Assembly (NCBI GenBank): GCA_022605955.1
Contig: JAKCOZ010000005.1
Location: 43,700,950 to 43,764,949, forward strand
Length of the DNA: 64,000 nt
Reading direction: 5' to 3'
DNA from: Rallus limicola
Taxonomy: Eukaryota; Chordata; Aves; Gruiformes; Rallidae
In this document: in pieces, positions 25,291-37,800 of the stretch
How positions within the stretch are numbered: the first letter of the stretch is position 1
Layout of the letters: every line of letters starts with the position of its first letter
Position numbers and translations under genes: made by a program
Notes under the pieces: model-generated
Databases searched by the model: none
Told to the model about the DNA's origin: nothing
Seen by the model: the letters and a program-made list of their open reading frames with translations, nothing else

Positions 25291-27502
25291 TGCCCCTCCT
25301 TTTACACAGAGAAACTCCTCGTAGTGGGAAAACAAATAGTTAAAAGCAGAGCATCAAACAAAGATTCCCTTTTGCTGGAATGATGTTTCTACAGTTAAAA
25401 GAGGCAGTAATAGTCCATTCTGTGATGACAAGGAGGTGCAGAAATGCTACAGTCAAGGATTGAAACAAGAATTTGTTGTGGTGAATGGTTTGTAGGAGAA
25501 TAATTAATTTATGATAAAAAATCTGACTGATACCACTTTGGAAATTCTTTATTAATAAGTTACTGGAAACAAGTCCACAAACCGGGAAGACAGATTCCTT
25601 CCACACAGCCCAAAAACAGATGCCATTTACATGGCAGAAAAAAGAACTTGAAGATGCTTCCTGGAAAAAATGCTCAGTGAGAGCTTCTTTCCAACATGTG
25701 AGCTGTTGCTGCTGCGCTTTCTGGGAGGTGGTGGTGGTGGTTCTGCTTTCTCATGTATCAACTCAGCCTCAGACACAAACTCGTTATTATGTAAAATACA
25801 ACATGCAAACTCAGAATCTAAAACCCTATAATCTTAAAATCCAGCATATGGAAAATGTAAATAGGTGGTATGGTGTGAGATGCTGTTTTCATCTACTTCT
25901 GCCAGCAGTTGATGCCCAGAAAGAAAAAAAGAAAAAGCTTTGTTTATGTGCCATCCTTACACCAAAACAATTTCCAAAGAGCCATCATTGTCCCAAGTAA
26001 GGCTACTGCTGGTTTTGTTCAGAAACCTTTCAAAGCACAACTTCAGCAATGTGAGAAAGTTAATATAAAGAATTAGAATGAAATAATTTTGTTCTTTCTA
26101 TGAACATGAAAACAAAGCCACAGACACTCATTTTATGACTCCTGCTTATTCTTTATGTAAGACAGGAGCAAAGTGGGGGTCAATCTTGGTTCTTTCTCCT
26201 GCCAGTGACTTGCCCTCAGGAGGGGGGAGGAACACTGCATTTCCTATAACAACACAGCTGAGCAGGAGGTGAGGTTACTACTAAAAGAGCTTTGGAGAAC
26301 CAGCTATATAATGGCTGGGGAGAGGTTCTGGAAGTGGTGCAGGTGGTCCTTCTGCATGGGATTGAGACCCACATGGCACAGAGGACAGCAACCTGTGATG
26401 GGATGGAGAGGAGCCTGAGGGGCTGGGGACTGGGATTTTGCAGGACAACTGCAGAGAAGAATTTAGTCAAGAGATAGAGAAGGCTTTCATAGTTAGGGTA
26501 AAAGAAAGACATCTCTCTATGAGGAACCTCTCTCTCTGGTTCATAAATCTGCCTGAAACAGTAATACTGCAGGACAGCTATTGTTTTGGGAGGCTTTAAA
26601 ATGCAGCTGCTCAATGTATCTATCCAATTTCTGTTGTAAACATGCAAAGGAATATACTTCAAGCAATATATTTCCACCAATAGCCTGGGCCCAAGTTGTA
26701 AAGACAGCCTTGTAGGAACCAGCTGAAAGCACCCTATAAAATAACAAATGCACCAGCCTCCAGAATTATTCTGTTGGAAGACATACAGTGTTAAAGGACA
26801 CGGCCCAAGATCACAAAGATCACATTGCTACAGCTATGACCATATTTGATAATAAATCTCATTTAGTGTGTAAATATCTCTCATAGGCTTTTAATAAAAC
26901 TTTAGAGGATTCAAGTGACATTTTTTGCTGTTATATGGTATATGTTTACCATCAGATTAGTTCTGGTTGCTTGATGTGCATGCACTCAAGGCAGTTCAGA
27001 AAATTCTGCTTACAAGGCATGCAAAGTCTGCTTGTAATGTAGCATACCTCAGCCACACTTAGCTGCCATGAATTTATTTTCAGGGAAGTACTACCTATTT
27101 TAATTATCTTTACATTATAGTGCCAGGTGAACTGGTTTAGCAATTACATTTCCCTGAAGCCTTTGTCCATTTTTAGAAATTAACTGAGGTGGATATTAGC
27201 CTACTTACCTAAGAAAATAAGGCTTTTGCAGTCATGCTTCCTCTGTGTCGCTTCCTCTGCGTGTATCTGTGTCCTCCTGCACGTGCCTGCCTTGGAACTT
27301 TTGATCGCCTTAGCAAAGTTCAGCTGAGCTTGAAAGAGATGGAAGGTCTCTAAGATACTACTTTTCTGTGTTTCATGAAAACAAGCAATCTTCTGGAGAA
27401 GGCAAACTCTAGTGTTTTCCTCACTGTGAGGAGAGCTGCCTTATTAAACAACAGAAAACTTGTCTAAGAAAGATAATTCAAACACTCTCAGTCACGAGAA
27501 TT
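25291..27502. other. Unique non-coding sequence
   Basis: No gene recognised. A minus-strand open frame of 154 codons at 26.22-26.68 kb has no family motif and overlaps an opposing frame. Confidence 0.6.
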
Positions 27503-27985
27503 ATTTCACAGAACTGTAGGTATTTCAGGCTGGCAGGGGCCCCAGGAGGGTTCTTGCTTCATACTCTGGGCAAAATCATGAGACCAGAAAAGGTTGCTCA
27601 GGGCTTTGTCCAAAAAGGTCTGGAGAACCTCCAACGATGGAGGCTGCACAACCTCTCCAGTCAACCTGTCCCACCATTACTGTCCCCAGAGGGAGAAAGT
27701 GTTTCCCCATACTGAGTCTGACCCCTCTCAGTTTCAGTGTGTCCCCAGAGGGAGAAAGTGTTTCCCCATACTGAGTCTGACCCCCCTCAGTTTCAGTGCA
27801 GGCCTGCCACCTCTTGTTCTCCCACCATGTAGTGCTGAGCAGAGCCTGGCTCCATCTTCTCCATGGCCTCCCTGTAGGTACCATTGGGGTGGAGGAGGCT
27901 TGTGCGGTCCCCCTGAATTTGTCTCTCCTCCTGGTTGAACAAACCTGGGTCCCACAGCCTCCCCTCTGTAGGTCTGTTCTATCTG
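27503..27985 (-). mobile_element. CR1 LINE fragment carrying a tandem duplication
   Basis: The plus strand shows an inverted CR1 3' half. It starts with a tail-like 'ttatttcacagaactgtagg', then 'aaaaggttgctcagggctttg', 'ggagaacctccaacgatggag', 'gctgcacaacctctccagtc' and later 'tctctcctcctggttgaaca'. The order matches the inverted C-terminal reverse-transcriptase and 3'UTR blocks of older CR1 subfamilies. Its 5' limit is uncertain, because similarity fades between about 27.96 and 28.02 kb. Frames are fully broken. Compared with the copy at 42.5 kb this one is old, yet it carries a nearly perfect internal duplication (next entry). Confidence 0.75.
27681..27798. repeat. 59-bp direct tandem duplication within a CR1
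   Basis: Two adjacent 59-bp units, 27681-27739 and 27740-27798, both start 'tgtccccagagggagaaag' and end 'ctcagtttcagtg'. By eye they differ at one position (acccct versus accccc), giving 58 of 59 matches. The host CR1 is much more diverged, so the duplication happened long after insertion. As 59 is not a multiple of three, the two copies read in different frames. Confidence 0.95.
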
Positions 27986-28856
27986 GCTGCCCAACACTCC
28001 TGCGGGACCTTTCCCACATTTCTGCCAAGTCAGACAGTGCCAGGCCAGATCGCTGCTGGGGGTATTCTGCTTTCCTGGGGGTAGCACTTTGCCCTTGCCC
28101 TTGTTGGCAATGCCAGAAAGCCTACAAAATGCAAACCGCTGGCCACCCAGCCTCTGGTGTCAGAGTCTGACCATGCAGGACAGCACAGCTGTACTAAGCT
28201 GCAGCCAGAGCCCCATGGCTTTCCAGCACACCAAGAGCGATACAGGACATCTGCTCCCAAACAGTGTGTTAGCTACATTGGCTCTCATCCCTGTGGTCAG
28301 AGCCACAGCACGGCTCTATTTTAATGTCTACTTATTTTAAACATATTTTGAAGGCAAAAATTTGCCCTCAACACTTGGCAGAGTCTAGGAAATAGACTGA
28401 CACAAGCTTATCTCCTGTCATCCTCTGCAGGACTGGACACACACTACGACGCTTTTCACCAGGAGTACCATGCTCTTCCTAGAGGTGTAGACCAAGAGAG
28501 GAAAGAAGCAGGTTTCAGATTCAGAGCAAAACAAGGGAAATCATGCTTTGTACAACATGCAGGTAAGTAACTGTCTAAATGTAAGCTCATACAGCAACTG
28601 GATAAATGAAAAAAATATGTTCAGAACTATCATGTGAGACAGCCTTCATATCAGAAAATCCCTAAGCCAAAGGAATATTTTTGCCTTGTTTGTATACATG
28701 TATTCCTTCCTGGACGTCTATGGTTGGCTACCACCAGAGATGGGATAACTAGTGGGATACTTGGTGGGTACCCATCTTTGGTCACCACAGAATATGGTGG
28801 TTCCTGTTCTGAGCAAACAAGCAGGGTTCATGGAGTTAGGCCTGCTCCTACCACTG
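27986..28856. other. Non-coding sequence between two CR1 copies
   Basis: The first few tens of bases may be the eroded 5' end of the preceding CR1. The remainder is moderately GC-rich near 28.0-28.25 kb, with no gene or known repeat that I can recognise. Confidence 0.5.
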
Positions 28857-29422
28857 AAGTGCCCCTTTTGCCCTCGTGAGGCTCCATCTGGAGTATTTTA
28901 TCCAGATCTGTGGCTCCCAGCACAAGAAAGATGTGGAACTGTTGGAGAGGGTTCAGAGGAGGGCCACAAAGATGATTAGAGGGCTGGAGCACCTCCCTTA
29001 TGAAGAAAGGCTGAGGGAGCTGGGCTTGTTCAGCCTAGAAAAGAGAAGGCTGTGGGGGGACCTCATTGTAGCCTTCCAGTACTTGAAGGGAGAATACAAA
29101 CAGGAGGGGAATCAACTTTTTTAAATGGTAGATAATGGCAGGACAAAGGGGAATGGATTGAAGCTAAAGGAGGGAAGGTTTAGAATATATATCAGGGGGA
29201 AGTTCTTTACTGAGAGAGTGGTAAGGTGCTGGGAAGTGCTGCCCAGAGAGGTGGTGGATGCCCCATCCCTAGGGGTGTTTGAGGCCAGGTTGGATGGGGC
29301 CCTGGGCAACCTTGTCTAGACCCAATGCTGGAGACTGATGGCCCTGCCTATGGCAGGGGGGTTGGAACTCTATGATCCTTGGGGTGCCTTCCAACCCAGA
29401 CCATTCTATGATTCAATGATTC
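28857..29422 (+). mobile_element. 5'-truncated CR1 LINE, moderately preserved
   Basis: The copy begins in the 'VRPHLEY' region ('ctcgtgaggctccatctgg'), continues through the C-terminal reverse-transcriptase domain and the 3'UTR ('gcaggggggttggaactcta') and ends in the octamer tail 'attctatgattcaatgattc' near 29403-29422. It is about 565 bp of a 4-5 kb element, so the endonuclease and catalytic reverse-transcriptase parts are absent. Truncation of this kind is the usual outcome of incomplete target-primed reverse transcription. Confidence 0.93.
28876..29319 (+). pseudogene. CR1 reverse-transcriptase C-terminal remnant with one stop
   Basis: A single reading frame carries the C-terminal CR1 protein, with the segments '[18 protein letters not shown]', '[18 protein letters not shown]' and, downstream, 'LPREVVDAPSLGVFEARL'. 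The frame is interrupted by one in-frame stop (TAA at 29122-29124) between 'EGNQLF' and 'MVDNGRTKGNG'; the two halves are otherwise in register. It lacks the catalytic region and cannot encode a working enzyme. It matches the end of the protein at 43.4-43.76 kb closely in layout. Confidence 0.9.
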
Positions 29423-30397
29423 ATGTCCTCCCATGAGGCAGCCTTCCAGGCCTTATTCCCCACTCAGACATATGACATGACACAAGGTAACTCCCCTATC
29501 CCTTTAACTGGGGTTAAATCTTTGTTCTCATTTGGGCAGTAAAGATAGCAGAAATTGCCCTGTCTAACTGCGACCAGAAGGCATCTATCCAGTGGGGTAT
29601 TTCTCACTTTATCAATGCTTTCTTTAAATACATGTAGTAACATGTCTTGCTGAAAAACTATGCTAGTTGACATTGTTTTGAAGTTCAGGCTGTCTTCAAG
29701 GCCCTTACCTTCAATTCGCATGTTGTAAGCCTTTCGAGTCTGGTATTAATAATAAATATTATTGCCATGCATCCTTATTTTTTGCTTAATTTAATTACAG
29801 AAAATGTAATAGCCTTATGAAAACAATATATGAGTTTTCAAACCTAATTAACATGATACAAGTGCACAGGTCACTAAAACAGTTGTTTTATCTGGAAGCC
29901 TTCCATGCAAACAGATAAAAACAAAACTACATTTAATTCAGCAACTTCAGTTGAAAGTTAAATCAAAGATGACTAGTTCTTGCCTAAGGGTGCAGCCTTC
30001 CTGGTAATAAATGCTTTCCTCTTGTCATGATTTTAGAAAAAGAGAAAGAGATATGAGAACCCTATCAAAGAGTTTAAAATATGTCTAAGTCAGCCATGAC
30101 CAAGGCTTAGCTGTTAGACCAACCCTCTATCACCAAGGAGAAAATCAACCCAGATGTATCCTATTGTTTTATTAGTCTAACAGCAAGTTTTATGTTTAAG
30201 GTAAACTTACACATTTCTCCCATTCCCCACCTTGCATACATTTTTTACCACACCTTAATACTCCCAGTCTGATCCTACAATTGCTTTTGGGTATAATGTA
30301 AGTTACCAGGAGCTCTGCATCCAGTGAGATATAAACTGAGCCTCATGCTTTTACCCTCATTTTACATTTTCTTGAATATTCTTCAAGTGTTGCCCTG

Positions 30398-30437
30398 AAG
30401 AAAAAAGAAAAGAAAAAAAGAAAGAAAGAGAAGAAAG
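30398..30437 (+). repeat. Purine-only (GAAA)n-like tract
   Basis: Forty bases of G and A only, as irregular GAAA, GAAAA and GAAAAAA units. It is a simple low-complexity tract and could be a decayed poly(A)-rich repeat, but no adjacent element supports that. Confidence 0.85.
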
Positions 30438-31820
30438 CTTGATAATAACAGCAGAGCCATTTGTAATTCAGGCCTGAAGACCTGCATTCAGCAAGTGGTT
30501 TATTGCTCCTAGTACAAAGAGGCAATTCCCTCATTTCTTGGAAAAAGGGAAAAAATTACTCTGGTATCCAGGATGTCACATGTGTGCCTACCCACAGGCA
30601 TTTGTCTGTCCATCAGCCAAGGAGAAACAACTGCCCACTGAGAAACAGACAACTCTGACAGGCATCAAGGCTGATTCATCAGAGGACTAAAGCAGACAAA
30701 CATTTTCTCTATGGTAGTTGAAGAAGCTCCCGCCTACCGCAACTTTGGATGGTGTTCCTGCTTCTGTACAGCTGCTTCATGCCCGTGCAGCTCCACAGCT
30801 GATGTGTCATCCTCACAACTGCATGCATGGCCATGATGTCTGTCATGCTGTGAGAGGACTATGTTGAATAACCCTCACCCCCAGAGGGGATTCCCTTGGG
30901 TTTTCCATAGGTTGTGTCAAAACAGAGGGTTGAGCTCAGCATTAGAGGAGAAAACTTGCAAATGAAATACTTGAAGACCTCTGTCTCTTTGGTGAAATTT
31001 GGCTATTTTGCAAGAGACCTCAGAAAGCCACTCTAGCTGCTTGGGTGCCTTGGAGCATGAAGAAACCTGCATTTCAATCACAGCCTTCAGGAAACTAAGG
31101 CTATTCAGTAGGTCCAGATGGACTTCAGTCAAGGCTAAGTTGGGTTTTTAGAACCTGGAAAAGACAAATCTACTTGGGGTAAAGAAGCCAGCAGTTCCTT
31201 CACCGATGAGTATCTCCAGCTGGCAGGTTCACACACTGGCAGCATTGAGGTGAGGGCATGGCAGAAAATGGCTACTCTCAGTCAAAACCAGGGCTTCCCA
31301 GAAGGACCCAGTGGCTATGAAAACAGCTCATGAAGTGGGAGACCTGCCCTGGAGTCCTCCCCAAGATGATGATTTGTACCCATCTCTCCCCTCTTACATC
31401 ATAACAGCCCAACCACCAACAATGTGGTGTGTTGGGCCCTGAAGAAACAGCACGCCTCGCTTCTGGCCCCTGTCTGAACACTTAATCATTTAAAAATACC
31501 ACTGCACAAGATTTAAAAGCAGAGCAGGAGGAGATGCAGAACTCCAGAACTGTTGGTGTTTCCCCCCTTACTGGTGCCAGTCATCCTTCTACTTGCAACA
31601 TTCCCTTGGCCTGGGGACTGTCATGGCTGTCCACACTGGGCCACTTAGCTGGGGCAGACTGCCCCATCCCAGCCTTACTCACAGCTCCCCTGATCTCCAA
31701 AACACCCCCTCCTCAAGGCAGATATTTCTGCAACAGAGCTGTGAGTGATGTGCAGGTGGAACTCAACCTGCTTTTCTTTGAGCTTAAAAGGATATCAAAA
31801 GGATATGTGAAAATGTAAAA

Positions 31821-31868
31821 ATCCACATATTTCCATATTCTCCATATCTCCATAATCCCCATATTCCA
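31821..31868 (+). repeat. Imperfect CCATAT tandem repeat
   Basis: Five or six units of CCATAT or CCACAT spaced by two to five bases: 'ccacat', 'ccatatt', 'ccatatc', 'ccataat', 'ccatatt'. Each unit resembles half of a CArG-like box (CC, A/T run), but none is a full CC(A/T)6GG match. A decayed minisatellite is the simplest reading. Confidence 0.6.
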
Positions 31869-34800
31869 GTAACATTCCCTGTGCAACAGTCCATAGCCAT
31901 TTAGAAATAGGCTTACATCTTAGTATGTCAGAACCAAAAGCCTGTTTCTCCCATTAAACTAAACCAAATCCTATTTTCACTTAAAAAATTGGATTCAAAA
32001 TTTAATGCTTTTTTTCTACTTACTTCAAACTCTTAAAGTACTATAAGATGCTGCCCAATAAAGTAATTCTTGCATTCTGCCAGGAAAAAAACCCACATCT
32101 TTTTCCTATATCTTAATGTCAGGACCTTCATTATTTTTTAACATCTCTGCAACATCTACAGCTAATTCACAACAAAATGTCCATTTTACAATAGCCCATA
32201 ACAGCACAAGGGCAGGTTTTAGATGAGTGCAGAATTACACAGTGAAACCAAGCAGGGTTTCCTCAAGAAAAGGCTGGTCATATGGCCAGCAGCTGTGACA
32301 GAGCAGTATCTGTATGTAATGTGAAAAGTAGTAATAATTACCTGTTCCTGTGCTCCCATTTCAACAAGAAGTAAATGATAGCTTGGAAGAAAAAGAATAA
32401 AGGTAATGTTTCTTTGTAAAGATAAAATAAAAGGTGAAGATTTGCACAGGAGCAGGAAGATGAGGAATGAATGAAAAGTAGTTCAAACTGAAGAAAATCT
32501 GTACAGTCATACTTCCCCAGATGCAGAGCAGCTTGCAGTCTAGAATTACTAGGGGCAATTAAAATGAAACAATAACAAATGTGTAGTCCAAAGGCGAGGC
32601 AATCCCCTGTCCTCCCCTGGTCCCTCTCCCAGTCCTGCAGCTGATCCAGAGAGCACAAGGAGGTTTGTCCCCTGCAGGCAGGTAAAGCCGTCAAGTATGG
32701 GAAAGTCACCGCAGGTTCACACCAAAATGAATCTCAGTGCAGGTTTCCCAACACAAGCACAACAGAGATTTTGCAGTCAGCACCAGCATTGCTAAATATA
32801 GAAGTTTTTTCCCATCCGTCCTCCCAAGGCACTCCCTTCTTGAGCCACTAGAGAAAAAGCAGCAACCCATCCCCATCACACACAGGAGAAAGGGTAGAAT
32901 ATTTTAGGACTGATTGAATAATTAGAAGCAATAAGAAATAGTTATGAACACCCGGAAATTCCTGTGAAGCAAGGAAAAAAAGACGTGTCAAGAGCTACCA
33001 GCTAGAAGAGGAGACAGAGGAAGTGATGACAGGACCTTAAATGGCTTGCAGTTGCTTCTGGACTGCTGCAACTACACTTTGCTATATTTAAAGAGCCAAT
33101 GGCCAGAACAGCCATTCGGGAAAACATTCCTCTCACCAAGGTGCTCCTGCGCTAGAGGATGTTGCTATTCATCAGGGGAAGGAGGGAATCTATTTCAAGC
33201 AGGACTGCTGCTATGTAATATAATACCTGGTGATGACCCCCAGCTGATTTATCCTGTCAAACTTTTTTGAAAAACTTCCTCTAAACAACACAGTCTGGAG
33301 GAACAGCTCCTAAATTTGGGATGTAGAGAGTATAGAGATTATGCTGTCATAAACCACCAATGGCACTCTTCCACCCCTGTCCTATGCCAGCCCCAAGAGC
33401 TTCATATCCTTCATTCAGCACCTTTCTGTGCCCCATGGGTACTGTGCAGCAAGATTGTGATTTCCACCCAGGGCCCAAGAGCCAGGCAGCAGGTCTGGGA
33501 GCACATAGCTTATAGCTCTTGAGTCCCTGAATCAGTCCGCACTGTAGTCACTAGGACAGGTGCTGTCACATAGACATGAAGTGGGACTTCACAACAGTAC
33601 TCAAGGCAGTTTGCTCATCTAACAGGACAAACAAAATGATATCTGAGATGAAAGCATGTGTTGCCCTGCCTAAGGCACTTCTCCATTTCTACTGGGGAGA
33701 TGTGAGACCAAAACTATGAACACAACAGGGCCACAGCTTTTCTTCTCTTCTACCACTTCTGTTAGGATATGTCCCAAGGCAGCTTGTTTTTGGTGATTTC
33801 CTCTTCTCTCTATTAATTTTGCTGGCATTTCTATTTCTTTTCCTAATCAAAATTTCTGAGCCCAGAACAGCAGGAAGGAGTGGGAACTGCAGCAGTCTCA
33901 AATCTCAGCTAGTGATGAGGAAGCAATTGCAGGGTGAATGCTGTTCGCTATAATCCCTGCCTGCCCAACATCCACAAAAGTTCAAGGACTCTGGCTGTGA
34001 TCTGTTCTGCTTAGATTTTAACTTAGGATGTTGTGCTGAAGCAGCGTGAAGGGCTTGAATTTGACAGCAAAGAAACTTCAGGAGCATTTCTTATGAAGGT
34101 TGTGCTCAAGATGGCAGAAACCTCAATATTTTGGCTCTCTTCCCAAGAGGAACTGGCTAAATTAAGGCCCATTTCAGTTGTGGATATAACCCTAAACCAA
34201 AACCACAGGGATCTGACTCAAAATCTTCCTGCCTGGAATTGAGGCAGCTGGAATTCAAAGCTGGAATTCAAAGACTTTTGAAAGGAAGGTTTGGACCTGC
34301 AAAGGAAAACCTAAATTTCTCAAACCCAAACAAACACACCTCAGCAGCAAGTGCTGACCCCATCCTCTGCCTTTGAAAAGCCCCGCATTCCTCACGTCCC
34401 TCTGAAAACACAGAGTAGTCCCAGTATCCAAGTGCCTGCTCTCATGGCGACTGAATGGGATGGGAAGAAGTGATTGTTGGCATCATTTTAATTTTTAGAA
34501 ACCAGCACTGCCCAGGCTGCAGTTGCAGGTGGAAGATGCACTGCAACACGATGGAGATGTCCCTCAAATTTTTCAGGCATGTCAGTCCTCTCCTTGAAGA
34601 GCTTCATGGTGGAGCTCAGATGTTGAACTGCTCCCCAAAGCCCAGAGGCTGTAGCAGAGACAAGAAGTGTCTTCGCTGTCCTGAATTCTGTAAATCAAGA
34701 GTGAGTTTGACCTGAGTTTCTGAGCCTTGTTCACCAGGCATAGCTGGACTGAAAAGGAGAAAAAAAAGCTTCTGCAGCTTTGTTAAAAATGTACTTTGGA

Positions 34801-37800
34801 AGCAGTTTAGGAGAGGGCATGTGGCTGCCCTTACAGCCCCCACGGGATGCTGTGCTTGTGGGAAGCGCAGTGATGTTGGACAAAGTCTGCACAGCTCTAA
34901 ATCTGCTGCAAACACCCTGTTGATTCACAGCCAGGTAAGAACAAGGACTGAGGTACAGAGCTGGAGGCCACATCTTTATATCCATATAGTAGGGCGTGGG
35001 GTCTTCTCTTTTCTAATCTCAAACAGATGACGTGCCATGAAATGCACTGCACCCTTCTTTTGACAATGCCTAAACCAAACCCAAGAAGGCTGAAAGGACA
35101 AATCTCGGTTGTGGGGCAGCTTTTTGCCCCATGGGGACCATCACTGACTGCAACTAGGGATGTGCCTGTCCCAAACCTCATGTGAGCATCTCAAACACAC
35201 CCCAGACTCTCTTTTCAGAGCTGCAGAGGCAAGTGGGGTGAAAATACGTGTTCAGCCTCTGCATTTCAACTTGGATTCATTCCCCATATTTCCACTTGGA
35301 TCTATTTCTAATTTTAACTACATCCATAATAGCCTTTATGGTTTGTTTTCCCTTTTTTAAAATAGCAGGGCACTCAGCTCCACAGAGAGCCTCACTGTGT
35401 TTGAGTTAATGTGCAAGCACTCCAACTTATTTATGTTTCTGCAGATGTGGGTGAAAAGGCCAATGCAGCTGGCTGAAATTCTTGCCCAAAGTGAAAACAC
35501 AGTGTGACATTTCAGTGACACAGTGACTTTGTTACAGGTGCTGGCAATCCAACAGCCTGTTGCATCCTGCACCCAGGGCAGCAGCAGTTCCTTAAGGGTA
35601 CCACAAAACTTAGTGATGCTGTGCATTGGCCATGCAGATCTCAGCATGTGGCCAGCAAACAGCATCACTAAACAGGAAAACATAAGGGAACATCCCTTCT
35701 GGGGATGGGATTGTGACAGATCCCCCTGTCTGAAACCTCTAAGGCTGCAAGCTTGTGCTTAGAGTTATTGGTTGATTATAAAGCCTGCCTCTTCAGTTTG
35801 GTGTACATAAAAATCTGCCACAGAAATTAATTACGCTATTTTCTTTTTTTAATGCATGTGTGTGCATTAACATTTGATGTGCACAAGAAACTACAAAGAA
35901 TTCTGTATTCTTCATATTGTCCTGTGCAAAGAGGCACAGAGACTGGACTAAGACACCTTCCAGCAATTTACAAAATGAACTAAATTATTTGTAAAAAAGA
36001 AATCCCAATCCTGAATAAGAAATATGGTTCATTCCTACAGCTCAGCATTAAGTAAATGTAAAATGAATTTACTAATGTACTCACCAGTAGCCACTTGGAC
36101 TAATATGGCCTGATTGATCTAAATTTTCTCACATCTCTTACATTCTAGGACAATGTCTTTAGAGCAGGGGTCATCTCTTTGCTCTCTATTTTTTCTGCAC
36201 CTTACAATTCTTGGCCACACCTGGGATGCCTAAGCACTGTGTTATTGTTATTGCACAGTACCCAATGACTGAACTACAATATTGTTAGTGAAAAGCATCA
36301 CCAGCCAGCCTGCAAAACTTTCTGAATCTACTGCAACAGAATCTGCCCAAATTTAAAGCACTGCCACAAGCAAAATCCTGAAATTGGTATCAATTTCCTT
36401 TAATACTACACTGACCTCTCCCTACAGCCACTGCTTAGACTATGTGAAGTTCTCATGCCTAAAACCTACACGCCTTGTCCCCTTTACTCCCTGGGGCTTC
36501 AGCTGTCATGCAGAATAAGTATTGTGTCAGGAAATGAGCTTTCTTGCCAAGTTTATAATATTCTAGACAAACAGAATTGTCCTGGGCTGAGATCTCCTGC
36601 ACTTCCACTCTTGGGAAATTCAGTGTCATGTATTAAGATGTGGTGCCTTGACACCAGGTGGTATTAGTGTGTCCTTCCTTGCATACAGGTTGTGTACTGT
36701 TTCCTTTTCAGGTTAAGGCTACAGCATTTTCTCTAGGTGCACAACAGAGCTGGTTGTTGGCTGCTTCTCATTACCAATGGACAGGAATAGCAGTGAACTG
36801 AGTCTTGTGAGTGCATCCAGCACAAAATCTTCACAGCAGCATTTACCATGTAGTCAACAGGACCATATCTCCTTCATTCATCTGTGGAATACATGACTGC
36901 ACCTCATCTGAAACAAGAGTTTCCAAGCCATTCCAAGAGGTTCAATAGGCATTCAAGGGTTGTTTTTTTTTTTGTTTCAGAGAACTGGCTTGGGTACAAA
37001 AGCCTTATTGGAGGACAAAGATAAAAACATCCCTTTTAAAGGGAGTTTCTTCTTAAAGAACCTGGGACAAAGGGATTATGTCCTTCCTTACACCACTGCT
37101 GCATCTGTACCTACTGTTAGGACAGGACGTTGCAGGAGATTAGAGACCAACTAAATCTGAATTAAAATGAAAACCATAAAAAGTTTCCAAACTGACTCTG
37201 GAAGTCAGGCTCTGATTTTATTTACTCGGGTATTAATCAGGATAAGCTCTTGAGGCTGCCTACAGGATAATAATGTTACTACAGGATTTAAACTGCTGTA
37301 GCTGGGATCCAAATCTGAGTTACTGGAGCTACTCCAGTTCCATATCATTGAAATTAAGCAAATGATCTAGGCCTTCCTATCCCAATCTCCCATGGAAACC
37401 AGGAGTGTAATGCTGAGCCTAAGGAATCCGCTGTATTGTATAATACAGGATGTAGCCAAATAATTATGTTTGCTTCTTATTTTGTCATTTCTGTTTTCAT
37501 AGTTAGTTTGTTTATATTCTGACCCTGCCTTTATTTGATTCATTGGTGAAAAATAAATACATTTTTAAGCAACTGGAATATCATCTTTAAAAAGCTGGCC
37601 AAACTGTATTTCTTAACCCGTTGCTCTGAGGAATACTTTTGCTGTAATGTCAAAACACACAGCAGTTCCCAACACCCCTACCTGTACTGTCTCCTTGTCT
37701 TGCTGGACAGATAAAGTCTTTGGGACCATGTGAGGAGTTGCTGTACTCTAGTATAATGACAAAACCTAGGCTGAAATTGAAGGTGTGGTTTAAGATCTAC

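Noticed and set aside
26216..26680. 154-codon minus-strand open frame
   Set aside because: No recognisable domain or splice context, and competing frames overlap it.
27576..28028. 150-codon minus-strand and 114-124-codon plus-strand open frames
   Set aside because: They run through a decayed CR1 and the 59-bp duplication, whose two copies are read in different frames. Not a protein under selection.
34246..34276. 13-bp tandem repeat 'ctggaattcaaag'
   Set aside because: Two units only, easily produced by slippage. Noted but not worth a separate feature.
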